Shown piece by piece: positions 58,156 to 64,000 of a stretch of 64,000 bases of DNA. Origin of the DNA: Anadara kagoshimensis. Its lineage: Eukaryota; Mollusca; Bivalvia; Arcoida; Arcidae. The position numbers and the translations under genes are program-made. Within the stretch, counting starts at the first letter, position 1, and each line of letters opens with the position of its first letter. The notes below the pieces were generated by a model that was given only the letters and a program-made list of their open reading frames with translations, did no database searches and had not been told where the DNA came from. The stretch is taken from contig CM037861.1 of assembly GCA_021292105.1 (NCBI GenBank), positions 34,316,172 to 34,380,171 on the forward strand. Reading direction: 5' to 3'.

Positions 58156-58394
58156 ATTCTTTTGCCAAGCACTCGGCATTACGAAATAAAAGTCACGGTT
58201 CTTTCGGATGGGAACTTAAAATAAACGAGGTTCCGTGTCACGGTGGGCTTGGCACGCTAAAGAACCCTGCTGTATAATGCCATAAGCGCAACGCACAGGC
58301 AAATTAAAATTTCTGCACTTTCGCCTATAGCTGGCGACGTCTCGATATAAATGAAATATTCCTGACTGCGACATTAAACACCATTACTCAACTC
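58156..58394 (+). repeat. SINE-like dispersed repeat, copy 2
   Basis: Near full-length match of 5,931-6,160; this copy has cgcaacgcacaggcaaatta inserted or retained in the middle. Ends aacaccattactcaactc. Confidence 0.85.
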
Positions 58395-58691
58395 TTGCTT
58401 ATTGCGAAAGCTCTCAACCATACACGTCTCGGGGGAAATAAAAAAGGAGTGTATAAATTATAACTTTTTTTCAAAACCAGAGTAACTGGAGAAAACCACC
58501 GCCATTTGGCAAATAAACAGACCTATGTTTTCACACTAGGCCTGGGTTTTGTTTCAAATCTTGGTGTTTAGAGGCACTGTTTGTTCTTTAGACCACTTAG
58601 CCTCCAGGTTCTCATCATATACAAGGTTTTTCATTTATGAAGCATATAGTTTTGTACCTGTAATGGTTATTTTTCTAGATACTGAATAACT

Positions 58692-58815
58692 ATGAGCAGA
58701 AAAAGAACTTTGCTGCCAGACATATATAAAACTAAGAAGAAAGTCTGTCCATCGGGGAACAACACAACCCAGGATGACTCTGGATTTGAGGAAGGTCCCA
58801 GTATAACTTGTACCG
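58692..58815 (+). CDS. STK19: STK19 exon 1 (coding)
   Basis: 41 codons, MSRKRTLLPDIYKTKKKVC to SITCT. Basic N-terminus. The preceding acceptor tttttctag puts 13 nt of 5' UTR in this exon. Donor g|gtatgt, phase 1. Confidence 0.88.
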
Positions 58816-60075
58816 GTATGTAAATATTTTATATACATCAAAATTGTATACACAAGAATTTTGATTACTTCAGGGATGAAGCTTAACTATTTTGAGTTAG
58901 GGGCTCAGCTGACTTCAGAAAAGAAGTTGTGATAGTAATCAATAGCTAAAATGTGTAAACATTTAGGGACCCAAACTGATTTTTAGTAGCCCTGGGATAC
59001 TGGGTCCCTGATAATCTTCATCCCTGTACTTTCATGGAATGTTTTGTTTGTCATCCATTTTAAATGGTTGTCTACATCAAGAATAAAAATGCAGTTTGAA
59101 ATATTGCACAAATTGAATTCAGGTCCCTAATTGTTTTGTTACTTTGTTTTTCTAGTTTTATGTCATTACATTTACTTTAGTGGGATTTTATGAAGTTTAA
59201 CTAAAATTTAAAATAGGTAAAATACAGATACATTGTATATATATATATATGCTCTTAATCAAGACTACAAAATGTTTCATTTACAGATATTGTAGTGTAG
59301 TACTACCTTGATAATTTGTAGGGGTGTCATGATACGCTAATAGCGTACCACGATATATTGCAATAAAAGAAGAGTGTATTGCAACACATACCACAATATA
59401 CCAGTATTCCCTTAAAAAATCTTTAATCTGTTTTTATTTTGTAATGAACAAATATAAAATTGTACTGTTGCTCTGCCATGTGTTTACATGGCTCATTTAT
59501 ATTGGATTTAATATGTCTTACAAACGCCTGTTTTACAGATACTTTTTTGCATACAACAGCTAAACATGAATGAATTTGGTTTTGTACTTTTATGTAATGA
59601 AAATATGGATAAAACAACTGATTTTCAAAAGCTGTGAAAATATTTTTAAATACCAGTACTGAGCAATTTTTTATTAAAATCGCAATATACCAGTATATCA
59701 GTATATTGGACGCCACTAATAATATTGAACACTAAGAAAACTTAAAAAAACTGACACATAATAGCATACAGTTTATAAGAAGTAAAGTTTAGAGAGATTT
59801 TGAGCATGGTGACGGCACTGTTTATGTTTTATATCATAGAGTTTTATAATTAATGTTTAATGTTATAAATTAAAGTAGTATTTGAATGTATATTTTATCT
59901 CTTTAATAGTTATAAGCTTGCCATCAGACACAAAAGCCTTTTTACTCTACCTAAGGAACTTGTTTCCAATAGAAAAGTTTGAACACAGATTACCTCCAAT
60001 TATGTTAAAACATCAGTTATATAGTCTTATAAACAACAGAACTATGGTTGATAAACAACTAGTAAGTAATGCCTA

Positions 60076-60139
<64 letters not shown>

Positions 60140-62710
60140 CTAGTAAGTATGTGATGTTATATCACACACATGCACATATGTACACACGCACACATGTAAG
60201 CATGTGCACACACACACACAATCAATTGAATAAAACCAGAGTTTTATGTGAGCGATAAATAATCAATGATTGAATTCCTTTTTTGGCAAGAAGAAACTAC
60301 AGAGCAGAAAATAAAAATGACCAAAAGAATTATTATCTCGGATCCCAGTGTCACACTCTTTACTTAACTATGATTTCCCTTATATCTAAATAATGCAAGT
60401 TTGAAATCTGAATGATTTTGTTTTCAAAATATAATATCTAACATCTTAATTGCCATATTTAGTACTAAATAATAAACACATATTCATTTCCTATGTATCT
60501 GTTACATAATTGATTATTTCCAATTATTAGTTACTTCACAGCAGTTGCGATCATTGATTATGAAAACTCCTCTGAAATAAGAGGAAAAAGTAGCCATTAC
60601 AGATTTATTAATGGACAAATTTTTTCAGATTTGATGTATGATTACAGAGTATGTATGAGTGTTGATGTATGAGTACAGAGTTTTATAGACATGTAACATA
60701 CATGTTTATAACATTTAATCCAACATATTATCTCTTACTCTCTCTCACATTGAATGTTTTAAAAAAATATTGAAAAAACTATTAAATTACATGTAACACA
60801 TTTATTGTATGATAACAGAATGATCTGAAGGTATCTGGTGAAGTGAAACTGTTCAAGCTTGGAAACGAGACAGATGAGTATGGTGTTGTGTTTACAGATG
60901 ATTACAGAACTCATGTGAGCAGGGTCATGGCTGAAGTTTCCATAGAGAGGAATGTGACAGGTTCTGAATTTATTTATATTCTCTTTGTTTTTATAGACTT
61001 TAATTATGTCACTAAAACAGTAGAATCTTTCTAAAACAAAAGCTTTATTAACTGAGCTGTGGCTTAGTTGGACTATTGGTTTGATGTTCGCAATGGGGTC
61101 AGTCTGACAATTTTGTGTCTCCTACTCCTCCTTAAGTTTACATGGTAAATTATTTATACTTGACACACATGTTTATCTACAACCCCTGTTTTGCCTATGT
61201 ACAGGGCAGATGATTCAGATGAATTTTTTTGAGTATGCCCTTTGGAACTCTGAATTTCACTCCTCCGACAACAGCATGCTTACATGGCTTTTGCATCAAA
61301 GATCTTATTACAATTGTTTTACAGGGTTCGCACAGAACTTGAAAAGTCATGGAATTTGACTTCTGTCTTGAAAAGTCATGGAATTTGACTTCTGTCTTGA
61401 AAAGTCATGGAATTTGACTTCTGTCTTGAAAAGTCATGGAATTGAGATTTTGCCTTGAAAAGTCATGGAATGTTGTAACATGTCATGGAAAAGTCATGGA
61501 ATTTTGAATTTTAATTAAAAAAACTTCAATTTATTCTGAAACTAAAGCAAAATAAATATTATAAAACTGTTTCTGACTTCGTGAGATACAGTTTGGTCCA
61601 AATAAACCCCAAAGATGTGAAACGGTGAAATTCGGTTTTGTCTGTTTCCGCGCCCGACTTGTAGTTTACAATCGAATGTAAACTTCCGCCTAATGTGATT
61701 CGTATCATAAACGCATGGTTAATTAAACTGTAAGTTAATTTCCTATAATATATGCCATTGTATGGCACGTAATTGTGTCCTGGAAAAAGATGAAAATGTC
61801 CTGGAAAAGTCATTAAATTTTCATCGGCAATTGCTGTATGAACCCTGTTTTAGTAAATTGACTTATGTAAAATGAATACCAATCAAAACAAAATCTTCAG
61901 TCCACAAAGGTGCTCAGTTCTGGAGTGTTCTACTGTATTAAAAGTACTAAAACATAGAAATACAAATCACATCTGAAAAAGTACATTCATGTCTCTAACA
62001 AAGGTTTGAAATCAAAGTTTTAAAAATGACTGAAAGGCCGCATGTTAACGATGGCCAGTGTATTATTCGACGATATACCACGGGTAAATGTTGATCATTT
62101 CAATTCTAAAATGATTTAAATAAAACAAATTCAAATAAACATTGCGAACTCTTTCTTCGGAAGTGCATTATACTATCCATTTGCAAAAAGGGCCATTGAA
62201 AAAAATGCGGCTGTTGAGATTACTTCCATTGAAATAAATAATTTTATGAATGAAAATTACGTCACAACCATTGTTCGCAGAACATAACATAATGTCATAA
62301 AATAAGCAAATGAGTATGTCATTAAAATGGAACAGTGATGGGTATATCGTTTGTTATACCACGGCTGGCTCTCTTCATGTTTCATATGAAGGAAAACGCA
62401 GGTCATGTTAGAATTTGATTTATTTAATGAGCTTGTTGAAAAAATGATTTGTCCAAGAATCAAACCCACACAAAGGTCTTTGTACAGTAGCATTTATATA
62501 TATGATAAATTAACACATCTGTAGTTACAGAAGAAGATATCTTTGGTAACTTTTTAATGTTTTATTTAGATATATATGGTTGGTTGTATTTGTTTGTCTT
62601 GGTATTTTTTCAGAGAGATTTGTCAATACGGTAATAAATCACTGTCATGACCTAAGTATAAACAAAGACACACTAATGGTGGAATATCTATTCAAAGATG
62701 AAGAAATTAC
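58692..62710 (+). CDS. STK19: STK19 (5' and central part, 4 coding exons; continues past window)
   Basis: Homologue of STK19, first described as a serine/threonine kinase but more recently treated as a winged-helix DNA-binding factor in transcription-coupled repair. Four exons give 171 residues in frame: MSRKRTLLPDIYKTKKK; FPIEKFEHRLPPIMLKHQLY and NNRTMVDKQL; VKLFKLGNETDEYGVVFTDD and YRTHVSRV; RFVNTVINHC and FKDEEIT. Order and spacing match the vertebrate protein, including the LPPI, DRT/NRT-x-x-D-x-QL and FT(E/D)DYRT segments. Kinase motifs are not seen. Phases are 1,0,1,2. The C-terminal part (about 80-90 residues in the family) should lie beyond 64,000, as no further exon was found in 62,711-64,000. 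It is head-to-head with DXO. Confidence 0.92.
59910..60061 (+). CDS. STK19: STK19 exon 2
   Basis: Codes ISLPSDTKAFLLYLRNLFPI, LPPIMLKHQLYSL and NNRTMVDKQL. Acceptor tttaatag, donor gtaagt, phase 0. A CA microsatellite begins ~15 bp after the donor. Confidence 0.93.
60075..60139 (+). repeat. CA dinucleotide microsatellite
   Basis: Pure CA run in STK19 intron 2, close to the exon 2 donor, followed by a degenerate CA stretch to about 60,220. Confidence 0.97.
60819..60960 (+). CDS. STK19: STK19 exon 3
   Basis: Codes NDLKVSGEVKLFKLGNETDE, YGVVFTDDYRTHVSRVMAEV. Acceptor ataacag. The donor g|gttctg is weak; the frame across to exon 4 supports it. Confidence 0.88.
61322..61848. mobile_element. TIR-bounded element with AAAGTCATGGAA tandem motif
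   Basis: The ends cagggttcgcacag and (reverse complement) cagggttcatacag are inverted. Next to the left end, cttgaaaagtcatggaattt is repeated about five times at 33-bp and shorter spacing, and gtcctggaaaagtcatt recurs at the right end. Non-coding. In STK19 intron 3. Confidence 0.7.
62614..62710 (+). CDS. STK19: STK19 exon 4
   Basis: Codes RFVNTVINHCHDLSINKDTL and MVEYLFKDEEIT. Acceptor ttttttcag, donor ac|gtaagt, phase 2. Confidence 0.85.
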
Positions 62711-64000
62711 GTAAGTCTTTTATTTTGTTACCTGCATCATCACCAGAGGAGAAAAAAGGTATAGTAACGACTCGTTTATGTCATTTTTGTCTGCAAAATA
62801 AAAAAAAATAAGAGGGAAACTTCTAAAACTAACAGTTCTTAATTAAAAATTTTAAAAAAACCTCATGCATTAAACAATAGAATATGAACATTGGAGTGAA
62901 AATAGAGTTCTTTCCGGTTGACAAAAGTACCAGCATCCTTCTCCTTTGACTGTTGTCCACAACTTCGTTGATCTTGAACTTTGGCTAAGTTGAACTATTT
63001 TCATTTCCACCGAGTTCGAAATAACGAAAGTCAACTGTATATTTAAGGCACCCAAACTAAGTTTGGCCACTTAATGTTTTTGCACCATTTCTTCTTATTA
63101 TTATTCCTCTTTCTTTTTGACATGAACTTTTCCAACCAATTTCTCGAAGACCTTATGTCCAATCTTAACCAAACTCCATAGGAAGGTGCCATGAATTATC
63201 AAAATGGCGGCTGTTGCAATGGAATGTAAAAAAGGCAGGAAAATCAAAATTGCTCTAAATTAAATAAAATTTTCCAACAGGTTGTATAGGAAGTATAGAA
63301 ATTATTTTGCCAATTAAAAATTCTAAAACAGTGGTCATTGCCATGGGAATGGAAAAATGGTGGGAAAATCAAAATGTTCTCCAAATTGAATGAAATTTTA
63401 CAGAATGTTGTATAGGTAGCACAGAATACAAGGTTTGAGTTTTGTTCTTTTGGGTACCTTATTTGTAATACCGTATATTTCCATAGATACGTCGCAACTT
63501 TTTCACTAAATTTTAATATTTTAAAATGCAATGCGACTTAACTAGCCAACATTAAAATATTTTGATAATCTGTCTCGAATTTTCAAGGCATTTTAGAAGA
63601 TCGACAAACCGGAAGTTACGGTAATTTTCTAGTTGAAAGTAAATTTTGCTCTTTATTGTATTTTTTGTTATTATTATTATTATATGTGAATATTTTTTTA
63701 ATTATTAAATTTGACCAATAAAGTCTTTGAAATAAACAAATAATTAATTAATTAAGGTAAGTATGAGTCTCATTTTCAAGTTGTCGCGTGTAACAGAATA
63801 GCCGTCGGCAAAGAAGTAAATACCTGGTCACCTGTAATTAACTTTAAATAATCAAGTCCTCCCGGTAACACCTCGCGTGTGTCTTGTTTGTTTAATGATT
63901 GAAGCCATTCCCGATAACTTATCCATTGATATAATCGTCCATGTTTACCGGTACCTATGTTTATATATTGAAGAAGAAAGCGCCGCCATTATAAACACTA
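62711..64000 (+). other. STK19 intron 4 (incomplete) with repeat-like stretches
   Basis: No exon recognised. 63,045-63,460 may be a TIR element (aaggcacccaaac on the left, aaggtacccaaaag reverse-complemented on the right) with two ~140-bp related segments inside. 63,470-63,620 resembles a MITE end (taccgtatatttccat). All low confidence. Confidence 0.35.

Larger units (their letters stand above)
56092..58678 (+). other. STK19 first intron (inferred) with SINEs
   Basis: No coding exon recognised. It holds two reverse tRNA-headed SINEs (57,055-57,144 and 57,264-57,341) and one forward SINE-like copy (58,156-58,394). Short open frames around 56,367-56,917 on both strands have no family resemblance. 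Confidence 0.5.

Noticed and set aside
59320..59720. Possible hAT-like element (ggggtgtcatgatac at left, gtggcgtccaatatac reversed at right)
   Set aside because: The inverted match is short and imperfect and no 8-bp target duplication could be shown.
62960..63040. Possible MITE end (gagttcgaaataacgaaagtcaactg)
   Set aside because: Only one end could be seen; the partner end was not found.

Overview
The window is eukaryotic, AT-rich, intron-rich genomic DNA, most likely from a mollusc and probably a bivalve. The support is GT-AG introns throughout, a giant non-classical cadherin gene, tRNA-derived SINEs, many short terminal-inverted-repeat (TIR) elements, a Helitron-like element with ~166-bp central repeats, a non-LTR retrotransposon and a Crypton-type tyrosine recombinase. 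The species cannot be named from the sequence. Exons were assigned by reading frame, splice consensus and family motifs. No transcript evidence was available.

Region 1 (1-35,500, + strand): the 3' part of one large cadherin gene, 41 exons and about 2,270 codons in the window; the 5' end lies upstream. Exons alternate between two classes, each coding half a cadherin repeat and nearly all in phase 0. There are about 19 extracellular repeats, then a membrane-adjacent domain, one transmembrane helix, a ~100-residue tail with an NPxY motif, and a C-terminal class I PDZ ligand. This layout resembles the CDH23/PCDH15 class. Most repeat junctions carry an RN-x-x-x-P-x-F type linker in place of DxNDNxPxF. 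Two exons (13,231-13,357 and 25,133-25,335) contain frameshifts. Many introns hold minisatellites, each with a different unit.

Region 2 (35,500-39,280): intergenic space between two convergent genes. It holds a Helitron-like element with alternating 165/168-bp monomers and SINE remnants.

Region 3 (39,279-55,969, - strand): a complete seven-exon gene for DXO, the decapping and 5'-3' exoribonuclease (382 residues, active-site residues present). Its introns hold several insertions. Intron 4 contains a ~6.8-kb TTAA-flanked foldback element with ~340-bp inverted arms and a 41-43-bp minisatellite, into which a ~5-kb LINE has inserted. Intron 3 contains a broken Crypton-type recombinase. The start of intron 2 is a ~45-bp minisatellite copied from the end of exon 2 together with its splice donor.

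Region 4 (55,970-64,000, + strand): STK19, divergent from DXO. A likely noncoding first exon lies within ~120 bp of the DXO start codon, followed by four coding exons; the gene runs off the right edge. DXO and STK19 are also head-to-head neighbours in the human MHC class III region, so this pair looks like an ancient shared-promoter arrangement. DXO acts in RNA 5'-end quality control. STK19 was first described as a kinase and more recently as a DNA-binding factor in transcription-coupled repair.
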